A DNA stretch of 64,000 bases from Acrasis kona. Its lineage: Eukaryota > Heterolobosea > Eutetramitea > Acrasida > Acrasidae. This document shows positions 55,333 to 64,000 of this stretch, in pieces. Position 1 is the first letter of the stretch, and every line of letters starts with the position of its first letter. Under the pieces are notes generated by a model that saw only the letters and a list, made by a program, of their open reading frames with translations, made no database searches and was not told where the DNA came from. The position numbers and the translations under genes were made by a program. The DNA lies in the NCBI GenBank assembly GCA_026419775.2, contig JAOPGA020001373.1, forward strand, positions 1 to 64,000, given 5' to 3'.

Positions 55333-55909
55333 TAAAGTGATGTAGGAAAAATAAAGAACATTATCGTTGATGCACTAAACAAACATCTTTCCATTGGATT
55401 TAGACTCAACATCATAACGTTTTTTTGACGCAGCTTCTCATTGGGGAGTCCATTTTGATTGTGTTTAGTACGATGTCTGTTTTTTAAATAAATGTATGTG
55501 CGTTTTCGGTCAAATTCTGAAGCTGTTAATAATGCGCTCAGTATCTCAAAGTCGCCGGTAATCCCCATCTTGAATTTTTGTTATTGAGTATAATCTCAAT
55601 TTCTATTAAAAAATATTTTGATGGGGATGTCCTGCGTTATTACCCTTTTCATGTATTGCAAATTTCATATTTCCCAATCGTTTCTCACTTTGTTGTCCAT
55701 GAGGCATAAACAGACACATGATATCTGCACCGTGACATCACCAACTGAACATTTTGTAAAATTGGGCGCACAATCCGAAGTGCGACTCGGTGATAGACAC
55801 AGCTAGCTGTCTGAATTCTACAGCAAATTTAAAGAAGAGATCCAACATTATATCATTAATCCTAATAGTGGAGACACAATCTTGATGGAATATTCATTCT
55901 TGAGTTAAG
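55333..55909. other. Intergenic between TM2 copies, no gene supported
   Basis: Short frames on both strands (e.g. 55296-55568 minus, 55618-55806 plus) lack good support. Confidence 0.35.
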
Positions 55910-56500
55910 AAAGAAATCAGCAAAGGAGTAAATAAAACACAGTTAGCTCAATGTAGAATTATTTATTAACAGGCGACAAAATGTTTATCTTTGTTGAACA
56001 ATTATCACGCTTGGTTGTACATTGTTTCTGTTCTCCTCGCTAACCATTCCTGGAATCAAGCAAATGTCAATAAGCCACCCAAATCCAAGCAGACCACCAG
56101 TGAAGAGCCAAATGAGACCACTACATGCTCTGTTGAGGTAGAACCTGTGAATACCAAAGAACCCAAGGAAGAGCCACAAGATGTATGCCACCTTAAAACA
56201 AGTTAGAGGTATGATCGCATAGCAGTACTTACCAACGTACTCTTCTCGTTTGCCATTGTTTCTCTGTTAGCGTAATTTACGGTTTATTTAGACATTTGTT
56301 TATAAACGTTGGCGAGGTTGACTGTCCGACATATCAGTTGTAAAATGTCGTACGCATGGATATATTAAGGCCAATATACCGTTTAATAACGTCATTTTAC
56401 ACCAAAGGAATTACTTTAATTATACAGGGAGCCGAAACTATCTATATTGATCGCCGAGCTTACTAATTAAATTCATCACCCGAATTAATCCTTTGATATT
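55910..56500. repeat. Right copy of TM2 segmental duplication
   Basis: Matches the block at 54540-55080 in the same orientation, including the intron and intergenic flanks, so it is a tandem DNA duplication and not retroposition. Confidence 0.75.
55985..56256 (-). CDS. TM2-domain protein, copy 2
   Basis: Exons 56256-56233 and 56191-55985 (41-nt intron) give 76 residues, near-identical to copy 1 in the TM2 core (LFLGFFGIHRFYLNRACSG) with several conservative changes and a few in the tail. Both copies keep open frames and splice sites, so both are probably expressed. Confidence 0.85.
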
Positions 56501-56902
56501 CAATCTTCCATAACATCAGACATATATAACATCAGACAGCAATATAAGAATTCGCCTACTTTCTTCCCTTATCTGACCGGCAAACTATAGTGTATGACTT
56601 TAAATTACTTGCACTCCAGATCGAGGTCACCTTGTGCGAGCGTCTCTACTGCGCCACACGCTGGCTTTTCTTTATAGGTTCCTATTCAGAGTACCTGGGT
56701 TGTTAGGCACCAAATTTTTATTCGGGTAGTATCTGTTGGTGTTTGATGTCTATTGGTTTGATGTGACACATTGAAATTTGAGTTAGCACGAACCAAAACA
56801 AAAAGCTTTCAATACATATTTGGAAAAATAGTCGTAGGTTATATTATAATACAATAAAATTGTAGCTGGGAGTGAAAACCTTTAAATTCACAAAACAGAA
56901 AA
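56501..56902. other. Intergenic, no gene seen
   Basis: AT-rich sequence without a supported frame; probably the promoter of the small gene at 56903. Confidence 0.4.
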
Positions 56903-57130
56903 ATGCACACCTATGATATTGACTTTGATGAAGACGTTGAGAATAACTACAAACAAGACTGCATTCCAGATATCATTAATCCTTACTTGAATCTATCAAG
57001 TCAGTTTCAGATACAAACATTCCATAGAGAGCAAGTGGCATTGGAGCAGTGCTACCCTGTTAAGAAAAATAAGTCGGAAAAGAAGATTTTGCTTAAAAAG
57101 AAGCCAAAGCTAACTATTGTCACTAAATAA
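56903..57130 (+). CDS. Small hypothetical protein, 75 aa
   Basis: Complete ATG frame, acidic N terminus (MHTYDIDFDEDVENNYKQD) and strongly basic C terminus (KKNKSEKKILLKKKPK). No domain or membrane segment. Real-gene support is modest: a clean start, charge patterning and no competing frame. Confidence 0.45.
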   Translation: MHTYDIDFDEDVENNYKQDCIPDIINPYLNLSSQFQIQTFHREQVALEQCYPVKKNKSEKKILLKKKPKLTIVTK

Positions 57131-57357
57131 TCAAATGCACCACAAATTGTACGGTTTCAATATGCGCTACATTTTCAATACGTGTTACATAGCGTAGAAA
57201 GCAGCGGGACAAGGTTAGCGGTTTTCGGAGAAATAAACAGCCGATATTTTTTAAATTAGCTCTAGGCTTAACAATGACATAGTCTTGTGTAAAGAGGTCA
57301 ACTCAGCTTCGACTCAACTTCTAAAAGGCCATCAGTGATTACATGAAACGTAGTGAT

Positions 57358-58042
57358 TTATTCTGAATAAGTGACATTTACAGACGCAAACATATCTTGT
57401 TGCTCTAAAAAGGTTCTTATCTGTCCTACTTTTACATTATTCCTTTTCAAATCTAACCAGACGTCAATTTTTTTCGCGCGATGTGGTCCAAAGTAATTGC
57501 TGATCTTTACAGTTGTAGAACCCAACTCTACTCTCTTATCGTAAACAGTGATTATGACATCGCTTTTTGTGTTCTCCTTGATGAAGAATGAAAATGCATT
57601 ATCCTTGTTCCATTTTGGATTAAGAGTTCTAGTGGCAGGGTTCGTCTCCCTTTTCTCTCCTGCACATACAACTGTACAATACTATAATGTTAATCATCAA
57701 CATACAAAGAAATCTTACAGGATCTGCAGACCTTTTTAATTTTAGTTGTTAAATGTAATAAAAAAATGCTTACCCACTAGGATCACTTGTCACAAGGTCT
57801 TTTCCTTGAAGAATCGTAATAAACAATTGGGGTATTTTCTTCCTTCTATATTTTCTTCTTTGTTCGGGATTAATTGGAGGTAATTTATAAGAATAATTAT
57901 AAAGTTCTTTCAGGGTAGAATCATCCTCTTCTAACTTTTGTAGTGAAATAGATTGCTGTCTGTTGAGCTCTCCTGGTTTTGTAGTTGGATAGATGTCCGA
58001 TACTTCTCTATCAGAGTCTTCTGATGGACTCAAATCTGTCAT
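57358..58042 (-). CDS. C2-domain protein with a 13-nt micro-exon
   Basis: Exons 58042-57774, 57719-57731 and 57681-57358 give 201 residues. The C-terminal half is a C2 domain: PQLFITILQGKDLVTSDPSG, then SADPYCTVVC, RTLNPKWNKDNAFSFFI and SDVIITVYDKR. Calcium-loop aspartates are present in SDPSGSADP and VYDK, so Ca2+-dependent membrane binding is likely. The middle exon is only 13 bases (GTCTGCAGATCCT) yet completes the first Ca2+ loop, and the exon sum is a whole number of codons. The start is the first in-frame ATG; the frame is open further upstream. Confidence 0.75.
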
Positions 58043-58180
58043 CAATGATGTTTGACAATATTGATTACAATAACCCACAAAATAATCTTGTATGGATTGC
58101 TTTAAATACAGTTTATTATACAAAACAAGGGCAATTACTTTCCATCTATTCAACTCCAATTCTGATTACAAAGGAGAACA

Positions 58181-58772
58181 TTAAATGTCCATATCATCCT
58201 CCTCACTATCATCATCTTCATCAGAATCCTCATCATGATCATTTGGATCGAAAAGCGCATTCATAATGTTTGAAACAGCCCGTTCATTATCTTGCTCCGC
58301 TTTTTGTGATAAAATGTCTTCGGTACTGTTGGGCATGCGTAAGTTGAATTCTTCTGAATTTGTTGTAGGTTCAGATGGAGCGCCTTCGTCATCCAAAGAT
58401 GTTATCAGGACAGGATTTTGTTTCTTTTCAATAACACCCATCGCAATATTCATTTCAATCATTGGGTTTTTAGATTTTTTCTTAGATGGCGGTGCATTGC
58501 CAGCATTTTTATCAATAATTTCAACAAACGAACCTCCGTCAGCATTGATAGCTTTGTTCGCTTCGGCTATTTGTGGTAAAAACATTCTAGCTCTGCTCAA
58601 AAGTGAGGATGTTGAGGCCATCGGCTTGACTAGTTTGGTTTGTATTCCATTTACATTCATCAAATTGTTCATGTGCGAATCTAAACATTAGTATTTTAAA
58701 TGGTTCGAATTCATTACCAGTGTCGCATAAATGTTGTGGGTTATCCGAACCAATTTCTGTTATCTTTGACAT
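58181..58772 (-). CDS. NOPCHAP1: NOPCHAP1-like (C12orf45) protein, 2 exons
   Basis: Exons 58772-58718 and 58680-58181 (37-nt intron) encode 184 residues. The core LLSRARMFLPQIAEANKAI followed by FVEIID and IEMNIAMGVIE and a long acidic tail matches the family of NOP protein chaperone 1. The human protein links NOP58 to the R2TP complex during box C/D snoRNP assembly. The acidic C terminus (DPNDHDEDSDEDDDSEEDD) is a family trait. The match is by pattern; other short acidic proteins could mimic it. Confidence 0.6.
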
Positions 58773-59023
58773 TTTATAATATGAGATTTTGCATTACAAC
58801 CTACAAACAACTGAGGACAACGAGGTCGAGGATAAAGATGAAGTAATGACGGTGAGGATGATGCAGCTCGTGCAAAGAAAAAGAAGATTAATGTGAAGAG
58901 TTGATGTTTGACTCGAAGATGTCACACCACTTCTTTTTATGTGTACGAGGGGTTGGATTTCATTATGTGGTACGTGACCAATATTAACAACTATAGTAGA
59001 AATCCGAGGGCGACAAAATATAA
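58773..59023. other. Intergenic between NOPCHAP1 and LRR relic
   Basis: No supported gene; short frames flank the LRR relic and may include its broken upstream part. Confidence 0.35.
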
Positions 59024-59309
59024 AAAGGAATACATACACTTAGCATCGCTAAATGCGAACAAATCACGAATGACATATTTATACATCTAAAAGGAGTACA
59101 TACTCTTAACATGAGTTATCGCCGTCAAATCACGGATGCAGCATTCGTAAACCTCAAAGGAATATACATCCTTGACATGAGTTATTGCTATCAAATCACT
59201 GATGCATCACTTGTTCATCTAAAAGGAGTACATACTCTTAATTTAAGTGGATGCATACTAATCACCGACTAAGCATTTGTTTGTCTCAAAGGAATACATA
59301 CCCTTTCTA
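59024..59309 (+). pseudogene. LRR-repeat relic (about four units), in-frame stop
   Basis: Four tandem ~25-residue leucine-rich repeats are readable: LKGVHTLNMSYRRQITDAAF, LKGIYILDMSYCYQITDASL and LKGVHTLNLSGC among them. The cysteine-containing type is found in F-box/LRR (AMN1-like) ubiquitin ligase adaptors. A TAA at 59270-59272 interrupts the frame, there is no ATG and no F-box, and both ends are truncated. It shares its consensus with the one-unit relic at 48.9 kb. Confidence 0.75.
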
Positions 59310-59698
59310 CCATTCAAGTCAACACATTCTGAAAAGTCAAGGTTGCTACAGCTTTGCACCACTCCATAAAATTTCAAGCTGTACTTTTTATAAATAAATA
59401 ATTACGTGATTTTCCAACATTGAATATTATCGTTCAAAGGGTAATTAACAAATGTCCAATGAAACGTTCAATACCGCTTGAAGACTGGCACAGAATTCTT
59501 ATCCATCAATATCCAACTAACCAACGCACGATTTACATAACACGGAGTTTATTTGATATTCTTCTTTTATCCGAGACCTTGAAGTTTAAGCTTCGATTTC
59601 AAAAATATAGGGGTTAGAGTTTTTCTGTTGTGGGTAATCAATCAACGTAAATAGAAGTTCCCGTTGGCCTGTGAAAATCAAAAAAATCAAAATTAGGA
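59310..59698. other. Intergenic, no supported gene
   Basis: A 65-codon plus-strand frame at 59420-59617 (MNIIVQRVINKCP) is possible but has no domain and weak support. Confidence 0.3.
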
Positions 59699-60322
59699 AT
59701 GTGGTCGTGGATAACAGGTGCCGATACAGCAGACACAGAAGATACACCCGACACAATCGACACAGAAGAGACACCTGAACAAGATTATGGCATCTCGGAC
59801 ACTGTCACTGATGAGGAAGGGGTTGCACGCAATACAGTAAACAACACACTAATTATAGAAGGTGCATCTGTTCGTGACTGCTTTGATGTCGTTTCGTCCA
59901 TCGAGAAGTATACTGATTTTTTAGCTGCGTATGAGAACATTGAAGTACTAACGGACGAATTCGACGAGGAAACAAAAGTACGGACAAGAACTGCGCGATA
60001 CACACTCAGCATTCCTTCTGTTTTATATGTGATTGTCGACGAAATATCATACATTTTAAAGATCGCAAGTCACTACGACGAAGCAACAAACACTGCCAGA
60101 ATGAGTTGGAAGGGAATCGATGGGCCATCGTTTATAGTAGAGAATGACGGACAGTGGGACGTCAGCGAGAAAGATGGTGCATCACATCTAGGGTTGCAGT
60201 TAGCCGTTGGATATTCATTCTACGTTCCTGGATACATCAAGTCATGGATCGAGACAAACATGTTAACGGAAACTTTGAATAACTTCAAGCAAAGAATCAG
60301 GGATGTTAGTAAAATAGAATAA
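59699..60322 (+). CDS. SRPBCC (START-like) lipid/ligand-binding protein, 207 aa
   Basis: After an acidic Thr/Asp-rich N terminus, residues ~35-200 fit the SRPBCC/polyketide-cyclase fold: LIIEGASVRDCFDVVSSIEK, then YTDFL, RTRTARYTLSIPSV, WKGIDGP and a C-terminal long helix ETLNNFKQRI. The fold makes a hydrophobic cavity for lipids or coenzyme-Q-like molecules. Membership is broad and the ligand cannot be predicted. Single exon; its stop is 14 bases from the stop of the convergent gene at 60336. Confidence 0.65.
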   Translation: MWSWITGADTADTEDTPDTIDTEETPEQDYGISDTVTDEEGVARNTVNNTLIIEGASVRDCFDVVSSIEKYTDFLAAYENIEVLTDEFDEETKVRTRTARYTLSIPSVLYVIVDEISYILKIASHYDEATNTARMSWKGIDGPSFIVENDGQWDVSEKDGASHLGLQLAVGYSFYVPGYIKSWIETNMLTETLNNFKQRIRDVSKIE

Positions 60323-60335
60323 AAATTTTTGTAGA

Positions 60336-63300
60336 TCATTTATTCAAGTTTATTGGTGCATCCTCATCAGAAATGTCGATCACCTCCTCTGGGTTCGTCT
60401 GCTTCACGCGAGAGCCTGTTGTGTTAAGTGAAGTCAAGAACAAATCAAGACAATTTTGTTGTTGATTCTTCAAATATCTTTGTATTGCGACTTGTGTCTG
60501 CTGAGGGGATGCAACATTCGTTTGTAGAGGTGAATTATTGTGTTGAGGGAAGAAGTTCTGTTGGACGAACACTATTTGAGGAGGATTTACAGGAGATTTA
60601 GTTTCGACTGCACTTGAGACCTCTACATCATTCTTGACTGGCGGCGGGATCGCACTCTTATCAATCTTCTTTCTCTTCTTTTTTGGTGGTTCATCTGACG
60701 AAGGGGCTTGTTGACCTTGTGGTTGATCTACGCTTGGATCCTTCTTCTTTCTTCTGTTTGATGATTTGGATAGATCAACTTCATATTTTGTAAACACGTA
60801 ATCAATTATTTTCGTAACCCTCTTTTGTTCGCTTTCAGCGTCAATACCAAAATCTTTTATTAACAACCATACGGCTTCTTTACATTGTACAATCTCTTCA
60901 TCAACACCAACGACAGCGTCACACAAGTAAACATACACTTCGCCCAGATGTCGTTCCCAGTCAGCACTTGTAGAACTCTGACAGACGACTTGAGCATATA
61001 ATTTCAAACAATGTACATAGGCATCACTCAGGGTCGGATCCTCGCTCAATCTGTTTCTTCTAAATCCAGAACACAGGATGCTCCATTCGGTCAAATCTCT
61101 TGTATTCTTCAAAACATCTGCAAACCACAACGTGCACTTTTCTTTCCATCTTCTGTAACCACCTTGATGATGTTCGAACATGATTTCACATTTATCGATC
61201 CACATCTTGAACTCAAAAGTATCAACTTTGTTAGTGGTGCTCTTCTTCTGCTTGAAGATGGCCTTCATGGCCGTGGAGGCGCTTTTCCAGTCATTCCATG
61301 GACCCAACGCCAACGCACGCGATATTTGATACAATATCTTGTGGTCATGTGGAGAAATCTTTAACAAATCAATTAAATTTTGTAATACATTCTGCCACGT
61401 CGGCAACAACAAGTAGTTGGTATTCATGACATCACCACACAAGGCAATTTGATCTACGCTCGCGGGAACATGATCACAATACGTATTGTGCGTGATGGGA
61501 ACGACAGGAACAGAAACAATCCATTCGGACATGACCCTACGCAAGTCTTGTGGAGATTTTTTTGGACACAGGAGGACATCAACACGAGAAGACAACAAGT
61601 GATACAATGGACCAATATCAACGGCTTGAGTCGAAAAATTCGTCAACAACAATCGACTCGACTTTAAGAACAAAGACATGTACGCTTCGTGCGGAGAGTT
61701 GCACATTTGTTCGACGTGACCCATCAACATTGGATACAAATACAAATGATCAGGTTGACTGTTCACGAATTGTGTTAATTTGTCCTTTAGTGCCATTTTA
61801 TTCACATTAGGATATACATCAGGATCATGTCGCATGGTGACGAACATTCCATAAATCACACAGATCAATTCCTTACAAACACTTTCGGAATAACACAATT
61901 GCAAAGTAATTTTGTAACACATCAAACATCTTTTCGTCAATATAAACAAATCATTCTTATAAACACTCATGTCATGATCGCTCTCCTCTCGACACGATTT
62001 CAATCTCAACAAATCTCTAGTCTCCGCATCATGCAGCACCGTGTGGGTATATTCCGTCAGATCCAAGGCATCCCTCAACGATTCGCACAAGATGCGATAT
62101 CGAGAAGCCAAAGAGGACCACGCGTGAGGATCGTTAGGAGTACATGCCACTGCCTTCTCTAACATGTAAACGCTGTTGGCAAATTCCTTGGAATTGTCGC
62201 TCGCGCACAATGCAATGCTCTTGTCCAATCCGATTTGAGTGTTTCGTAAATAGAGCTCTCCTAGTAGATAATGTATTTGTTCGTAAATGGTCTTGTAAGG
62301 ATTATTTTCTAATGGATTTCTGTCGGGTAATTTGATTGGTTTGTCGTCCAAGAATCGATTGCATTCCTCGTGTGAATGTTGATCGTGGATGGATCGATCG
62401 TCATCATGATCATCATGATGATGATGATGATGAGAATGATCGTCGATAATGTGTTGTAGACGTTTTCGGTAATTTTCGGCTTCCTTCGGTAATTTGTTGA
62501 ATGCGTTGAAAATGACGTTCAAAACCTATACGTTAGTGTTTTTGTAAATAAAACATGTCGCTTACCGTTTCCATTTCTTTTCTCGTCGTTGCATTTCCTC
62601 TCGCTGCCAACACGTCCTTGACCACATCATGAACCAAATCAAAAGCATATTTTGAGTGTTTTTGATTCTTGACCATTGGTTGTGGATCGTCGGTGAAGAA
62701 TGATTTGACTTCTTTGTAATCTATACATTTCACATTCCTGGTCAACATGTCTCCGTGTAATAAAAATAGCACCCTGAACATTTCCCGCCTAATGTTTAGA
62801 TAATGTTTGTTCTCTGGTTGATCGGAGTTGATGAAGTCTTGTGATTCTTCTAATCTCTTCATGGAGGCATGGAGTTCGTCCAACAAATAGTCAAAGAACC
62901 AAATGATTCGTTTTTTTGCTTTGAACCTGTTGACGTAAATGTGTCTCGTTGCTGCGAGGAAATTATCTTTTTTTTGTTGATCGGAGAATTTTGCAAAGCG
63001 ATAGACAAGCCACGCGACACATGCTGCTAGTCCTGAACAATCCAATTCCGAAGAGTGGCACGTGTCTAATGTGTCTATTAATTGTAGTAGTGCTCTTGCG
63101 AGGTGAGATGACTTGTGAGTGGTGATGTTTTTTGTTTTCAAGCAGAGACATTTTAAAATGTTGAACACCTGACAAGGTTAAACGTTTCGTGTGATTGAAT
63201 CATTCTTACGTTTTCTGGTTTTTCTCTTGTTACCTTCTCGGTGATGCCGTTGATGATGAAAGTGCACATTGTTGATATGTGTGACAGGCTGGTGAGTGAT

Positions 63301-64000
63301 TCTAGAGGATCTTGTACTTTTAATACACACTACGAAACATGTCAAAAAAATGATTCAACCAGCTTACGGTGAAGAGTAATTGTCTTGCTCTTGTTTTTAG
63401 TACGTCATCATGCAGGCTTCCTAAAAAGTGAGGTGTGAATCTTTTGAGTGCTGCATTATATTGCTTTTCCTTTTCTGATACTAGTCTTGCAATTTCGTCA
63501 AGTTGGTCGCTTAATGTCAACTCTCGTATCTTGTCCTGAACAGATTTTTCTGTAATCTCTGTTTTTTTGATTCTTAATGTTGTTAGTTATGATGTCTCAT
63601 GAATATTCAACGTACAAGTTGGCAACTGAAATACAAGACACGTCATGAAGGGTCATCAATTCTTGGCAGTGCAAAAACCTCATGTGAGCGGTGTGTAACT
63701 CTCTTGACCGATGTGCGATAAGTCCGACTATATAATTAAGCCTGTCGTTATTAATCATTAGAAAGTTGAACCCAAATACCTAATCACTTGCTTAACAGTC
63801 AGATCATAACTTTGATTGCCTTCAAAGTGCTTGTTTATACCAATGATGTTGAGTTTGTTGATTAGTCTTCTAGACTTTAAAAAGCACTCTGCGTTTTCGG
63901 TTGGGTTGTCTTCAAACAAATAATAGAACAACTCTGCTATAATGAGCGTTTGCTACTTGATAATCAAGCCATTCAAGAATGCTGTAACTTACTGTTGCCG
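60336..64000 (-). CDS. CABIN1/HIR3-like TPR protein, C-terminal part (gene runs off window)
   Basis: A multi-exon gene read as 64000-63993 (partial), 63952-63780, 63741-63616, 63572-63368, 63329-63210, 63168-62566 and 62525-60336; introns are 38-43 nt with good donors. The product has helical TPR-like repeats (PNDPHAWSSLASRYRILCE) and the motif VDIGPLYHLLSSRVDVLL, which resembles the CABIN1/Hir3 xPxYRLHxSRxKLL element. These proteins scaffold the HIRA histone-H3.3 chaperone. Odd features: a His/Asp-rich run (HHHHHHDDHDDD) near 62430-62400, a Ser-Lys nuclear tail (PPKKKRKKIDKS) and a Gln/Asn-rich end. Identification is moderate; the missing N terminus would help. At least 1140 codons are visible. 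Confidence 0.5.
62395..62455 (-). repeat. His/Asp codon run
   Basis: A CAT/GAT-rich run on the minus strand gives a stretch of histidines then aspartates in the CABIN1/HIR3-like protein. It may bind metal; it may also be simple slippage. Confidence 0.8.

Noticed and set aside
1-64000. CRISPR arrays, bacterial operons, rRNA genes
   Set aside because: No regularly spaced direct repeats, Shine-Dalgarno-led operons or rRNA-like sequence were seen; the gene structure is eukaryotic.

Overview
This is nuclear DNA of a gene-dense, moderately AT-rich unicellular eukaryote. Most genes are split by very short GT-AG introns, mostly 35-51 nt, and the standard genetic code fits throughout. Neighbouring genes are often separated by only tens to a few hundred bases. 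The gene set includes an axonemal radial-spoke head protein, a CCDC42/CFAP73-like coiled coil, complex I NDUFA12, a HemW-type radical SAM protein, eIF3c, symplekin and a CABIN1/HIR3-like protein. This points to an aerobic protist with at least the genes for flagella. Genome style and families suggest an amoeboflagellate such as a heterolobosean (Naegleria/Acrasis-like), but that placement is inference.

Layout. 0.3-9.3 kb: a cell-surface RCC1-repeat protein, a Myb/SANT gene, an F-box-like ankyrin protein, a membrane pseudokinase and a TLDc protein. 9.4-18.5 kb: eIF3c, a helicase-less Dicer-like double RNase III gene, RSPH4/6 and NDUFA12. 18.5-27 kb: a broken ALG13-like gene and a giant gene joining eight C2H2 zinc fingers to a TDRD9/Spindle-E-like DExH helicase with a KH-like segment. 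27-32 kb: a gene-poor stretch with small ORFs, a decayed non-LTR retrotransposon and a giant-virus-style ankyrin protein. 33-45 kb: ALDH3-like, symplekin, CCDC42/CFAP73, a large RCC1 protein with a Pro/Thr stalk, and HemW. 45-57 kb: an accessory island of mostly unrecognised short genes, a beta-trefoil protein, LRR relics and a tandemly duplicated TM2 gene. 57-64 kb: a C2 protein, NOPCHAP1-like, another LRR relic, an SRPBCC protein and a CABIN1/HIR3-like gene that runs off the right edge.

Most notable are three things. First, two RCC1 genes have introns at the same phase and the same repeat position, so that one exon equals one propeller blade. Second, a Dicer-like enzyme with one intact and one degenerate RNase III domain lies close to the zinc-finger/helicase gene, which suggests an RNA-silencing neighbourhood. 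Third, several genes (helicase, ALG13, a small ORF near 55.2 kb) carry single-base frameshifts, which are either assembly errors or real decay. Splice sites were derived by hand from reading-frame continuity. Where exon lengths summed to a whole number of codons the model is strong; the Myb gene model is weak.
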